From RGIG529 sp050950425 (GTDB lineage Bacteria; Bacillota; Clostridia; Oscillospirales; Oscillospiraceae), in NCBI GenBank assembly GCA_050950425.1, contig JBMNHO010000002.1, positions 992,001 through 1,056,000 on the forward strand: a stretch of DNA of 64,000 nucleotides, given 5' to 3'. The notes beneath the pieces were generated by a model. The model did no database searches, was not told the origin of the DNA, and saw only the letters and a program-made list of their open reading frames with translations. The position numbers were made by a program, and so were the translations under genes. Position 1 is the stretch's first letter, and every line of letters begins with the position of its first letter. Shown piece by piece: positions 34,503-43,213 of the stretch.

Positions 34503-35237
34503 ATGGCCGAATGGTTTCATGCGAGTTATGAAGGGCTGCGTCAGTGGTTTGACACCCTTCACATCAAGTTCATCAACGATTTTGTCACAGACAACCGTTG
34601 GCGCTACCTTTGGAACGGGCTGGGCGTCACATTAAAGGTAACCCTTGGCGCGCTGATTTTGGGCATCATCCTGGGCTTTCTGATCGCCATGATCCGTTCC
34701 GCCCACGACACCACAGGAAAAATGAAAATTGCCAACGGAATCTGCCGGGTCTATTTAACCGTCATTCGGGGCACGCCGGTGGTTGTGCAGCTTTTGATCA
34801 TCTATTTTGTGGTGTTCGCCTCTGTCAATATCGACAAAACCGTGGTGGCCATCATCGCCTTTGGCATCAATTCCGGCGCTTATGTAGCGGAAATTGTACG
34901 GTCCGGCATCATGTCCATCGACAAAGGCCAGATGGAGGCCGGCCGCAGCCTGGGCTTTAATTATGTGCAGACCATGCGGTTTATCATCCTGCCCCAAGCC
35001 GTCAAAAACGTGATCCCCGCCTTGGGCAACGAATTCATTGTATTGCTGAAAGAAACCTCGGTCAGCGGCTACATCGCCCTTCAGGATCTGACCAAAGGCG
35101 GAGACATCATCAGAGGCCGCACCTTTGACGCTTTCCTGCCCTTGATCGCCGTGGCTCTGATCTATCTGGTTCTCGTCATGGTTTTGTCGAAATTTGTCAC
35201 CGTGTTGGAAAGGAGGCTGCGCAGCAGTGATCACTGA
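34503..35237 (+). CDS. Amino acid ABC transporter, permease
   Basis: A 244-residue HisM/ArtM-type permease with about five membrane helices. The cytoplasmic EAA loop is visible as EAGRSLGFNYVQTMRFIILPQAVKN, which docks the ATPase. GAGAGGGGG lies just before ATG 34503. Its 3' end overlaps the ATPase gene by 11 bases, indicating coupled translation. Confidence 0.93.
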   Translation: MAEWFHASYEGLRQWFDTLHIKFINDFVTDNRWRYLWNGLGVTLKVTLGALILGIILGFLIAMIRSAHDTTGKMKIANGICRVYLTVIRGTPVVVQLLIIYFVVFASVNIDKTVVAIIAFGINSGAYVAEIVRSGIMSIDKGQMEAGRSLGFNYVQTMRFIILPQAVKNVIPALGNEFIVLLKETSVSGYIALQDLTKGGDIIRGRTFDAFLPLIAVALIYLVLVMVLSKFVTVLERRLRSSDH

Positions 35238-35967
35238 TCAACCGCTCATTCAAGTGGAGCAGCTGGAGAAATCCTTTGGCAGCCTCCATGCCCTTCGGGG
35301 CATTGACCTCACGATCTCCAAAGGGGACGTTTTGGTCATCATCGGCCCCTCCGGCAGCGGAAAGTCCACCTTTTTGCGCTGTCTGAACCTGCTGGAGATG
35401 CCCACCGGGGGGAAAATCCTGTTTGAAGGGACGGATATTACGGCGCCCAAGGCCAACATCAATTTATACCGCCAGAAAATGGGGATGGTCTTTCAGCAGT
35501 TTAATCTGTTCCCCCATATGACGATTTTGCAAAATATGACGTTGGCGCCCATCCGCCTGCTGGGGCGCTCCAAAGCAGAGGCAGAGGAAAAGGCCATGGC
35601 CCTTTTAAAGCGGGTGGGTCTTTCCGACCGGGCAAAGGCCTTTCCGTCCCAGCTGTCCGGCGGGCAAAAGCAGCGTATCGCCATCGTCCGCGCCCTCTGC
35701 ATGGACCCGGGCGTGATGCTGTTTGACGAGCCCACCTCCGCTCTGGACCCGGAAATGGTGGGAGAAGTGCTGGAGGTCATGCGGGAGTTGGCGCTGGACG
35801 GCATGACCATGGCCGTTGTCACCCACGAGATGGGCTTTGCCCGGGAGGTGGGAACCCGGGTGGTCTTTATGGACGAAGGCCGGGTGTTGGAAGAAGGGGC
35901 GCCTCAGCCCTTTTTTGACGCGCCCCAGCACCAGAGAACAAAGGACTTTTTATCAAAAGTGCTGTAA
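35227..35967 (+). CDS. Amino acid ABC transporter, ATP-binding protein
   Basis: A 246-residue ArtP/GlnQ-type ATPase with Walker A GPSGSGKST, Q-loop FQQFNLFPHMT, signature LSGGQKQRIAI, Walker B VMLFDEPTSALDPE and the switch histidine in VVTHEM. The start is GTG 35227, with AGGAGG ten bases upstream inside the permease gene; a longer frame without a matching site was not used. A strong terminator follows. Confidence 0.94.
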   Translation: MITDQPLIQVEQLEKSFGSLHALRGIDLTISKGDVLVIIGPSGSGKSTFLRCLNLLEMPTGGKILFEGTDITAPKANINLYRQKMGMVFQQFNLFPHMTILQNMTLAPIRLLGRSKAEAEEKAMALLKRVGLSDRAKAFPSQLSGGQKQRIAIVRALCMDPGVMLFDEPTSALDPEMVGEVLEVMRELALDGMTMAVVTHEMGFAREVGTRVVFMDEGRVLEEGAPQPFFDAPQHQRTKDFLSKVL

Positions 35968-35988
35968 CGCTTTTGATGCCGCGCAAAG

Positions 35989-36031
35989 GGCAAGGGGCGG
36001 TTCCAAAATGGAACCGCCCCTTGCCTTTTTT
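35989..36031 (+). terminator. Strong Rho-independent terminator after the ABC transporter
   Basis: A perfect 17-bp stem (35989-36005 with 36009-36025) with an AAA loop is followed by six T residues. On the other strand the downstream T-run is missing, so it serves mainly the plus-strand operon and only separates it from lysC. Confidence 0.92.
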
Positions 36032-36035
36032 ATTC

Positions 36036-37256
36036 TTATCTGCCGAACTCAGAAAAGAACCGATCGTGAACCACCTGCACCGCGCGGTCCGCATCCGCGA
36101 TGTCCACCAAAACGGAAACCTTGATTTCGCTGGTGGAGATCATATTGATATTGATGCCCGCGTTGTACAGCACTTCAAACATGGAGGCCGCAACCCCCGG
36201 GTTGTTGACCATGCCGGCGCCCACCACGCTGATTTTCGCCACGCTGTCGCTGATGGTCATGTGGTCAAAGCCCAGCACCTCCCGGTTTTCCTCGATGACC
36301 TTCCGCGCCCCTTCCAAATCGCTCTGGGAGATGGTAAAGCTGATGTCCTTCGTCTCTTCTCTGCCGATGGACTGCAAAATAATGTCCACGTTGATGCCTC
36401 TCCTCGCCAGAAGGGAAAACACTTTATATGCAATGCCGGGCCGGTCTGAAAGGCCGATCAGGGCAATCCGCGCGATGTTGGTATCCTTTGCCACGCCGCT
36501 CACATGCAGTTTCTCCATGGTTTTCACTACCTCCTTGACTTTTGTGCCGGGCTGCTTGGCGAAGCTGGAAATCACCTCTAAATTGACGCCGTACTGTTTG
36601 GCAAGCTCCACAGAGCGATTGTGCAGCACCTGGGCGCCCAAAGACGCCAGCTCCATCATTTCGTCATATGTAATCTCCGCCAGCTTCGTCGCCCCTTTCA
36701 CAAAACGGGGATCGGCCGTGTATATGCCGTCTACGTCCGTATAAATCTGGCACAGGTCGGCATGCAGCGATGCGGCCAGAGCCACCGCCGACGTGTCGGA
36801 TCCGCCTCTTCCCAGCGTTGTAATGTCGTCGTATTTGTTGATGCCTTGAAACCCCGTCACGATGACAATATTGCGCTTATCCAGCTCTGTCAGAACCCGC
36901 TCGCCGGCCACTCGCTTGATCCGGGCGTTCCCGTATTTGGAGTTGGTCCGCACGCCGGCCTGCCACCCCGTGAGGGACACCACGGGAAGCCCCATGCCCT
37001 CCAGCGTCATGGCGCACAGCGAAACCGAGATCTGTTCCCCCGTAGACAGCAGCATATCCATCTCCCGCTTGGACGGGCTGGGGTTCAGCTCCGCCGCCTT
37101 CTCGATCAAATCGTCCGTGGTGTCCCCCTGGGCCGACAAAACCACAACGACGTTGTTCCCCTGCTTATATGTGTCGGCAATGATCCCCGCCACATTTCGA
37201 ATCCGCTCTGTGTTTGCCACAGAGCTTCCGCCAAATTTTTGTACCACAAGTCCCAT
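36036..37256 (-). CDS. lysC: Aspartate kinase
   Basis: First enzyme of the aspartate family pathway (lysine, threonine, methionine, diaminopimelate). The 406-residue product opens MGLVVQKFGGSSVANTERI, has the GRGGSDTSAVALAASLHAD and TDVDGIYTADPR kinase motifs and two C-terminal ACT domains (ISGVAKDTN-like start near 265; the last begins KISVVGAGMVNN). ATG 37256 matches the family start. It is the last gene of the ACT-hom-lysC run. No lysine riboswitch was recognised upstream. Confidence 0.95.
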   Translation of the reverse strand: MGLVVQKFGGSSVANTERIRNVAGIIADTYKQGNNVVVVLSAQGDTTDDLIEKAAELNPSPSKREMDMLLSTGEQISVSLCAMTLEGMGLPVVSLTGWQAGVRTNSKYGNARIKRVAGERVLTELDKRNIVIVTGFQGINKYDDITTLGRGGSDTSAVALAASLHADLCQIYTDVDGIYTADPRFVKGATKLAEITYDEMMELASLGAQVLHNRSVELAKQYGVNLEVISSFAKQPGTKVKEVVKTMEKLHVSGVAKDTNIARIALIGLSDRPGIAYKVFSLLARRGINVDIILQSIGREETKDISFTISQSDLEGARKVIEENREVLGFDHMTISDSVAKISVVGAGMVNNPGVAASMFEVLYNAGININMISTSEIKVSVLVDIADADRAVQVVHDRFFSEFGR

Positions 37257-37340
37257 CTTGTTCCAATCCCCCCTCATGCCGCGGCGCGGCATGGCTCTGT
37301 TTTGTCTATTCTATGGTGATGCCCTCGTTTTTGTTATCTG

Positions 37341-38555
37341 CTATACATCCAGCACGCGGATCAGGCTTTTCACCTCGAATTTTTTGCTTTTTTCCTCCGC
37401 TTCCGCCCGGGTCATGGAAGACGTCAAAAACGCGATTTCCCCTTCCGGCGCGCCGGTGCGGTGCAGCGGCGAAATGTCGCCAAAGGCCTTTTCCGCGTCC
37501 TCCTTCCGGGCCACCCCCCGTACGTACCAGCCTGTTGCAACGCTCTCCGACGAAACGGCGGCGTCCGCGCCTCCCGGCGCCCAGTTGACGTACTTTTTGC
37601 TTTCAATATGCCGGGCGGCATCCATAATATCCGCCACAACGGCGCTGGCTGTGGGCAGCTTCCCGGCGCCCCTGCCGTAAAACATCACGTCTCCGATGGA
37701 GTCGCCCTTCACCACGATCCCGTTAAACACGTCCTCCACGTTCGCAAGAGGGCTTTCCTCGTCCACCAGATGGGGGGCGACATAAGCGCAGACCTTCCCG
37801 TCGGGCCGGCGCAGCGCCCGACCCAGCAGCTTGATCTTCTTGCCTCCGGCCCCGGCATACTGAACATCCTCCAGCGTAATGTTTGTGATGCCCTCCGTGT
37901 CGGCCTGGCTGGGGTAAATATGCCGCCCGAAGGAAAGGGAGGCCAAAATGCAGATTTTGCGGCACGCGTCGTGGCCCTCCACGTCCGCCGCCGGATCCCG
38001 CTCGGCATAGCCTTTGTCCTGGGCCTCCTGAAGGGCCGCTTCAAAGGACAGCCCCGCTCTGATCATTCTTGTCAAAATATAGTTGGTGGTGCCGTTTAAG
38101 ATGCCGCAGATCTCCGTCAGATCGTTGGCGGCCAGACATTGGCTGATGGGGCGGATGATGGGAATGCCCCCGCCCACGCTGGCTTCAAACAGATAGCTGA
38201 GGTTGTTGGAGCGGGCCAGCTGGAGCAGCTCGTACCCATGCTCGGCCACCAGCTCTTTGTTGGAGGTCACCACGTTTTTCCCCGCCAGCAGCGCCCGTCT
38301 GGTATATTCCAGCGCGGCGCCGGTGCCTCCCATGGTTTCCACCACGACCTGCACGTCCGGATCTTGCTCGATCACGGAAAAGTCCTTCACAAACAGATCG
38401 GAAAACGGCCCTTGCGGCATGTCCCGCCGCACCAGGATATATTTAATGTGAATGGGTTTTGCCACCTTGGCCGCAATGGCGCCCGAGTGGTTCGCGATCA
38501 CTTCCGCAACCCCGGAGCCAACCGTTCCGTATCCTAAAATCGCCACCTGAATCAT
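37341..38555 (-). CDS. hom: Homoserine dehydrogenase
   Basis: Reduces aspartate semialdehyde to homoserine for threonine and methionine synthesis. The 404-residue product has the NAD(P)-binding GYGTVGSGVAEVI at the N-terminus, the catalytic domain with GGGIPIIRPISQ and GILNGTTNYILT, and DPAADVEGHDACRKI. A C-terminal ACT-like domain (about residues 320-400) suggests feedback control by threonine. It lies between the ACT/HTH gene and lysC. Confidence 0.95.
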   Translation of the reverse strand: MIQVAILGYGTVGSGVAEVIANHSGAIAAKVAKPIHIKYILVRRDMPQGPFSDLFVKDFSVIEQDPDVQVVVETMGGTGAALEYTRRALLAGKNVVTSNKELVAEHGYELLQLARSNNLSYLFEASVGGGIPIIRPISQCLAANDLTEICGILNGTTNYILTRMIRAGLSFEAALQEAQDKGYAERDPAADVEGHDACRKICILASLSFGRHIYPSQADTEGITNITLEDVQYAGAGGKKIKLLGRALRRPDGKVCAYVAPHLVDEESPLANVEDVFNGIVVKGDSIGDVMFYGRGAGKLPTASAVVADIMDAARHIESKKYVNWAPGGADAAVSSESVATGWYVRGVARKEDAEKAFGDISPLHRTGAPEGEIAFLTSSMTRAEAEEKSKKFEVKSLIRVLDV

Positions 38556-38644
38556 ATGGTTATCATCCTTTCCCCTTTTCGGCGCAGGCGCCCGCTCGGC
38601 GCCGCCTGCTTCCTTTTTCCACCGACCTGTATCTTGCCCCCGTC

Positions 38645-39088
38645 TTACCCCGCCAAGATCTCAAACCGGATCACCCCCGGCAGCCCGGAAACCGCCTGCA
38701 AAAGCTCTTCCACGGAACGCACCATGTCGGACGTGGACGCCCCAAGGGTCACGGCGGCGCAGCCGTCGGTGGGAATGCTTTGGTTGATGGTTAAAATATT
38801 GGTTCCAAACTCCGCAAACACCGATAAAATCGCAGAGAGAACGCCCCTTTCGTCTTTCAGCAGCACCTGAAAGGTGATGATGCGTCCTGTCATCATATCG
38901 CTAAAGGGACGCACGGAATCTTTGTATTTATAAAACGCGCTGCGGCTGATGCCGACCGCCTGGGCCGCCTCGTTCACGGTTACGGCCTCGCCGATTTCCA
39001 AAATCCGCTTGGCTTCCGCCACCTTGAGAAAAATCTCCGGAAGGGCGCGCCCTTCCACAATATAATATTTCGGCGTCTTGCTCACCAT
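38645..39088 (-). CDS. ACT-domain protein with N-terminal helix-turn-helix (UPF0735/PheB-like)
   Basis: A 147-residue protein with a short helix-turn-helix-like segment VTVNEAAQAVGISRSAFYKYKD (about residues 37-58) and a C-terminal ACT domain (TFQVLLKDERGVLSAILSVFAEFGTNILTINQSIP). The family often neighbours hom, thrB or pheA in Firmicutes and is thought to sense an amino acid; its target is not established. Being first in the hom-lysC operon suggests a link to threonine or branched aspartate-family metabolism. Confidence 0.85.
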   Translation of the reverse strand: MVSKTPKYYIVEGRALPEIFLKVAEAKRILEIGEAVTVNEAAQAVGISRSAFYKYKDSVRPFSDMMTGRIITFQVLLKDERGVLSAILSVFAEFGTNILTINQSIPTDGCAAVTLGASTSDMVRSVEELLQAVSGLPGVIRFEILAG

Positions 39089-39157
39089 CGCCGCCTCCTT
39101 CCCGCAACGCCCCGTCGTGTCCCTGCTCAGAGGGCATTTGTTCGCGACACAAGCTAT

Positions 39158-39186
39158 ATTTTAGCATGTTTCCCCTCAGGGCGCAA
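39158..39186 (-). promoter_or_regulatory. Predicted promoter of the ACT-hom-lysC operon
   Basis: Minus-strand -35 TTGCGC (39181-39186) and -10 TAAAAT (39158-39163), spaced by 17 bp, about 70 bases upstream of the ACT-protein start. Confidence 0.6.
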
Positions 39187-39195
39187 CCACAGATT

Positions 39196-39247
39196 CTTGC
39201 ACAATCAAACAATTCTTTCCGTCTTCTTTTTGTTTTCTTTGTGCAAG
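39196..39247. repeat. Inverted repeat upstream of the ACT-hom-lysC promoter
   Basis: CTTGCACAA (39196-39204) and TTGTGCAAG (39239-39247) are exact complements 34 bases apart, lying 10 bases upstream of the -35 box. The arms could be two halves of a looped operator or the two ends of a bent binding region. The intervening DNA is AT-rich. Confidence 0.45.
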
Positions 39248-39293
39248 TTGTTCACTTTTCCTGCTCCGGGCCTTCCTTTTTTCTTGTCCCGGC

Positions 39294-39941
39294 CTATGTC
39301 TTTTCCCGCTCCCGGCAGGACAAAAGACGAAGGGGCGGCCCGTCCCAGCGGATGACCCGATCTCCCATTTGCTCCATTTCCTGCAAGTCGTGGGTAATGA
39401 CCAACGCCGGAATGTTCAGCCCCCGAACGTGACCGATCAGCCTGCTTTTCAGAGGGCCGTCCATGCCGCCAAACGGCTCGTCCATCAACAAAAACCGACC
39501 CCCCGCCGCCAGCGCGCCGGGGCGCTCCGCTCCATATGCCAGGGCCCTTGCCAGCGCGACACGCCGGCGCATCCCACCGGACAGCTCGCTGGGATAAGCC
39601 CCCGCCTCTTCCGCCAGCTCCACCAGAGACAGCCAAAAAAGGGCCTCTTGCCCCTTTCCCGTCTTTTGCTTGGGCAGCACGTCCTGGATGTTCTCCGCCG
39701 CCGTCCGCCAGGGCAGGAGCCGATCCTCCTGAAACAAAAAGGCGCACTGACCCTTTTGCGTGTCCAAAACCCGCCCTTCGTCCGGCTGTTGCAGCCCGGC
39801 CAGCACCCGAAGCAACGTGGTCTTTCCGCAGCCGGAGGGGCCTGTCATGCAGGTGATGCCTCTTTCCGGCATCTGAAAGGACAGCCGGTCCAGCACCCGC
39901 TTTTCCCCGAACCGCACCGTCACATTTTCAAGCCTCGGCAC
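39294..39941 (-). CDS. NitT/TauT-type ABC transporter, ATP-binding protein
   Basis: A 215-residue ATPase with Walker A GPSGCGKTT, Q-loop FQEDRLLPWRT (typical of the nitrate/sulfonate/taurine group), signature LSGGMRRRVALARAL and Walker B RFLLMDEPFGGMD. Between signature and Walker B there is an extra stretch of about eight residues (AERPGALAAGG), compared with usual members. Its start overlaps the permease stop by 14 bases. The substrate is unknown. Confidence 0.9.
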   Translation of the reverse strand: MPRLENVTVRFGEKRVLDRLSFQMPERGITCMTGPSGCGKTTLLRVLAGLQQPDEGRVLDTQKGQCAFLFQEDRLLPWRTAAENIQDVLPKQKTGKGQEALFWLSLVELAEEAGAYPSELSGGMRRRVALARALAYGAERPGALAAGGRFLLMDEPFGGMDGPLKSRLIGHVRGLNIPALVITHDLQEMEQMGDRVIRWDGPPLRLLSCREREKT

Positions 39942-40728
39942 CCGCGCCCCCTCCTTCCGTTCGCCCTCGCCGCTTTTCCAGGCGGTTCATGCCAAACACC
40001 AAAACACCCTCTACCAAAAAGCTAAGGACGATGACCACCACCGTCCAGGCAAAGAGAGAGGGCGTTTCCAAATACAGCTTGCTATAATACACTTGGGTGC
40101 CGACGGCCTGCTTGGGCAGGCAAAGCACCTCTGCCGCCACGCCGGATTTCCAGGCAAGGCCAAGGGCCGTTTTGCAGCCGCTGGTGAAATAAGGCAAAAC
40201 GGAGGGCAGGTAAATCAGCCGCTTTTCCTTCCAAAAGCCGAACCCATACAGCGCCCCCATCTCCAGAAGCAAAGGGTCCGTCTCCCGGATGCCCCGCGTC
40301 ACGTTGCCCCAGAGAATGGGCAGCACCATCAGCGCGGAGATGAAAGCGGGCAGCATCCCGGTTTTGACCCAGAGGAGCATCAAAACGATGAAGGACGCCA
40401 CCGGCGTGGCCCGCACCACCCGCACCGCGGGGGACAAAAGCAGATCCGCCAGAGGCCAGGACGCCGTAAGCACCCCTACCACAGTGCCCAGAACAACGCC
40501 GATCAAAAACCCGCCGAAAATGCGCAGCAGGGTTCCTCCGGCGCTTTGCCAGAAAAGCACCGTTCCCCCCAGCTCCGCAAGCCGCCGCAAAACCAAGAGT
40601 GGGGCAGGAATCAACAATTCCTGTCCCACAACCATGGCGGCGATCTGCCAAAGCCCGAGCCAAAAGCCAAGGGCGATCAGCGTTCGGCCGATTCGTTTGA
40701 TCTTACGGAATATAATAGAACGCATCAT
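39928..40728 (-). CDS. NitT/TauT-type ABC transporter, permease
   Basis: A 266-residue permease with six hydrophobic segments and the SsuC-like landmarks TPVASFIVLMLLWVKTG and ALYGFGFWKEKRLIYLPSVLPYF (EAA-like loop region). ATG 40728 is chosen because GGAGG precedes it by a workable distance; the gene then overlaps the end of the substrate-binding gene by 26 bases. Confidence 0.85.
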   Translation of the reverse strand: MMRSIIFRKIKRIGRTLIALGFWLGLWQIAAMVVGQELLIPAPLLVLRRLAELGGTVLFWQSAGGTLLRIFGGFLIGVVLGTVVGVLTASWPLADLLLSPAVRVVRATPVASFIVLMLLWVKTGMLPAFISALMVLPILWGNVTRGIRETDPLLLEMGALYGFGFWKEKRLIYLPSVLPYFTSGCKTALGLAWKSGVAAEVLCLPKQAVGTQVYYSKLYLETPSLFAWTVVVIVLSFLVEGVLVFGMNRLEKRRGRTEGGGAGAEA

Positions 40729-41752
40729 CAGGCTGCTGGCCTCCAATGGAAGACGGCTCCGCTGCAAAGAGCACTTCATAATATCCCTGAATGGCGACTC
40801 TCATGTCCTCCCCGGTGATGCAGGTCAGATTGCACTGGGGAATGGCGGCCTTCGCGATGTCCGCGCTGCCGGTGATGCCGAAGTGAGCCACCATCTCGGC
40901 GGCCTCGTCTACATTCTCTTTGACATAATGGACAGAGGCTTCATATTCCTTCAAAAAGGCCTTCACCGCCTCCGGGTTCTGCTGGGCAAACTCCTTGCGC
41001 ACCACGATGCAGCCCATGGTCAGCCGGCTGTCCTCCGTTGTCTTGTCCCATTCTTTTGTCAAATCCAGCGCCTCTCGCACAGACTCGTTTTTCATCAAAA
41101 CTGTGGTCGCCGCCGGAACGGGGAGCATGGCCACCTTCGCCTTGCCGGACGCCATGGCAGCCACGATTTCTTCGTTGGGCTTAAACTCCACTGTGACGTC
41201 CTGCCCTTCCTTCAGCCCGTTTTCCTCCAGCAGGTACCGCAGCACATATTCGGGATTGGCCCCCTGGCCAAAGGCATAAACGGTTTTCCCCTTCAAGTCG
41301 GCAATGGACTGAATTTCTTCCCCGTTTTCCAAGATATACAGCACGCCCAAGGTGTTGATCGCCGCAAGCTGCACCTTCCCATTTGTTTTTTGATACAGGG
41401 TCGCCGCCAGGTTGGTGGAAAGCGCCGCAATGTCGATTTCCCCGCTGACGATTTTTCCCGTCAGCTCGTCCGGCGCGGCGGCAATGGTGACGTCATATTG
41501 ATTTTCCGTGTTTCCCGCCTCGTTGTCGGAAAGCAGCTTGGCGGCGCCCACCCCCGTGGGCCCGGAAAGCAGCGCGAGATTGACCTTCGTCTTGGCGCCT
41601 TCGTTTGTGGGGCTCGCGCTTTCCCCCTGTACATCAGAAGGCGGAGCAGACGGCTCCCCGGAGGGGGTCTGTGTGCCGGTTCCGCAGCCGGCAAACACCG
41701 AGAGCATCATAAAAGACGCAAGCAGAAGGCTCGTCCATCGTTTTGTTTTCAT
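40703..41752 (-). CDS. NitT/TauT-type ABC transporter, substrate-binding lipoprotein
   Basis: A 349-residue SsuA/NMT1-like binding protein with a signal peptide and lipobox SVFAGCG (cysteine near residue 22), a serine/proline-rich linker, then VNLALLSGPTGVGAAKLL and a two-lobe periplasmic-type fold (GKTVYAFGQGANPEYVLRYLL). Candidates for the substrate include sulfonates, thiamine precursors or other small anions; nothing decides between them. AGAGGA precedes ATG 41752 by nine bases. Confidence 0.88.
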   Translation of the reverse strand: MKTKRWTSLLLASFMMLSVFAGCGTGTQTPSGEPSAPPSDVQGESASPTNEGAKTKVNLALLSGPTGVGAAKLLSDNEAGNTENQYDVTIAAAPDELTGKIVSGEIDIAALSTNLAATLYQKTNGKVQLAAINTLGVLYILENGEEIQSIADLKGKTVYAFGQGANPEYVLRYLLEENGLKEGQDVTVEFKPNEEIVAAMASGKAKVAMLPVPAATTVLMKNESVREALDLTKEWDKTTEDSRLTMGCIVVRKEFAQQNPEAVKAFLKEYEASVHYVKENVDEAAEMVAHFGITGSADIAKAAIPQCNLTCITGEDMRVAIQGYYEVLFAAEPSSIGGQQPDDAFYYIP

Positions 41753-41863
41753 GCAAATCATTCCTCTCATTTTAATCTTCATGATCATCCTTTGCCCCGG
41801 GGAGGCCGACTGGCGTCGGCCCGGTTTCGTTCTGTTTTGGCGTGACCCGCGGGCATTATCTGT

Positions 41864-41892
41864 AGTATATCCGCTTCATTTTTCCTTGTCAA
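41864..41892 (-). promoter_or_regulatory. Predicted promoter of the NitT/TauT-type ABC operon
   Basis: Minus-strand -35 TTGACA (41887-41892) and -10 TATACT (41864-41869), 17 bp apart. The leader of about 105 bases can form several GC-rich stems (for example GCCGAC/GTCGGC around 41805-41820). I could not match it to a TPP, SAM or guanidine riboswitch. Confidence 0.75.
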
Positions 41893-41995
41893 GGAAATTG
41901 CCCCTTTTGCTCCCTCCCGCCCTGCCGGCGCCCTTTCCCGGGCGCCGGCTCGTTCTTTGAGCGGAGTATCAAATGAAAACTTTTTGTGACATCTC

Positions 41996-42024
41996 TTGTG
42001 GAATGTTGTCAAATTGTATATAAT
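41996..42024 (+). promoter_or_regulatory. Predicted promoter of the LCP gene
   Basis: -35 TTGTGG (41996-42001) and perfect -10 TATAAT (42019-42024), 17 bp apart and about 75 bases upstream of ATG 42098. It diverges from the ABC operon promoter; about 100 bases lie between the two. Confidence 0.65.
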
Positions 42025-42097
42025 CAGTTCCAACTGGGTTTTTCCGGCCGGAACAAGGCCGCTCAGAATCGTGAATACAGAAGAAGGAACAGTGACT

Positions 42098-43135
42098 ATG
42101 CGCAAGAGAACACCCGTCTTCATACGTATCTTAAAGGGATTTTATATTTTTATCGTCATCCTTTCCGCGCTGATCGTTGGCGCGTTTTGTACCTACAAAG
42201 TGATGGTTCATCCGCCGGAAATGGAGCTGCCCTCTGCCCCTATTTCGGAATCGTCCAACCCCGCCTCCGGCAGCGAGGAGCCAAACGCCACAAAAACCCC
42301 CTCAAAAGGCCTGGTCCGCAAGGAGGGCGTCTACACGTTTTTGATCTTTGGAATGGACGATGGCAGCGGGAACACGGACACCATTATGGTGGGTTCCTAT
42401 GACACGGTGAACCGGGCGGTCCACGTCATCAGCATCCCCCGAGACACCATGATCGAAACCGACAGGGCCAACAAGCGGGTCAACGCCGTTCACGCGTCAG
42501 AGGGCGTTGCGGGCCTGGAACAAGAGCTGTCCGACATGCTGGGCATCCCCATTGATTTTTATATAAAGGTCAATTTGCAGGCCTTTGTCGCCATTGTGGA
42601 TGCCGTAGGCGGCATCGACTACAACGTCCCGGTGGACATGGATTATGAAGACCCCACCCAAGATCTGTACATCCATCTCAAAAAGGGAATGCAGCATTTA
42701 AACGGAGAAAAGGCCCTTCAAATGGTGCGCTGCCGCAACGCCTATGCCAACCAGGACATCGGCCGGATGGCCACCCAGCAGGGCTTCCTTTCCGGACTGT
42801 CGTCCAAGGTGCTTCAGCTTGGCAACGTGACAAAGGTGCGGGAGTTTGCTTCTATTTTCAACGAATATGTAGAGACCGACCTGCGCCTGGGGCATATCAT
42901 CTGGTTCGGCGAGCAGCTTTTGAGCTTATGTACGGAGAACATCTCCTTTGAAACCATCCCCATTCACAGCGCCGGCTACGTTTACAGGCATCGGGCCTAT
43001 GTCACGCTGGATATGGAAAACGTTTTAAACACCGTCAACGAAACACTAAACCCCTACACCACCGACTTAAAGCTTTCTGATTTGGACATGATGAGTGTGA
43101 TAGACGACCGTGTGGTACACAGCCGCGCTTCATAA
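42098..43135 (+). CDS. LytR-CpsA-Psr (LCP) family cell-wall ligase
   Basis: LCP proteins attach teichoic acids or capsular polysaccharides to peptidoglycan outside the membrane. The 345-residue product has one N-terminal membrane anchor (about residues 9-30), a serine/asparagine-rich spacer, then the LCP domain with YTFLIFGMDDGSGNTDTIMVGSY, VISIPRDTMIE and the later VGGIDYNV and LNGEKALQMVRCRN, which hold the conserved arginines and aspartates. GAAGGA precedes ATG 42098 by nine bases. It is followed by pepF after 78 bases. Confidence 0.92.
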   Translation: MRKRTPVFIRILKGFYIFIVILSALIVGAFCTYKVMVHPPEMELPSAPISESSNPASGSEEPNATKTPSKGLVRKEGVYTFLIFGMDDGSGNTDTIMVGSYDTVNRAVHVISIPRDTMIETDRANKRVNAVHASEGVAGLEQELSDMLGIPIDFYIKVNLQAFVAIVDAVGGIDYNVPVDMDYEDPTQDLYIHLKKGMQHLNGEKALQMVRCRNAYANQDIGRMATQQGFLSGLSSKVLQLGNVTKVREFASIFNEYVETDLRLGHIIWFGEQLLSLCTENISFETIPIHSAGYVYRHRAYVTLDMENVLNTVNETLNPYTTDLKLSDLDMMSVIDDRVVHSRAS

Positions 43136-43213
43136 TATGATTTATATCATGTCATACTATTGTTATGATGTTTATATGGTTTTTCAAAGCCAACACCTGG
43201 AAGGGAGGCCGAT

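Noticed and set aside
36036..37256. Possible lysine riboswitch in front of lysC
   Set aside because: The gap of 84 bases to hom has no room for the L-box, and no lysine-element motif was seen.
40289..41845. 518-codon open frame on the plus strand, antisense to the NitT/TauT-type ABC permease and binding-protein genes
   Set aside because: The opposite strand encodes clear ABC transporter proteins with signal peptide and motifs. The antisense frame is composed of low-complexity sequence without a recognisable domain and is an artefact of GC-biased codons.
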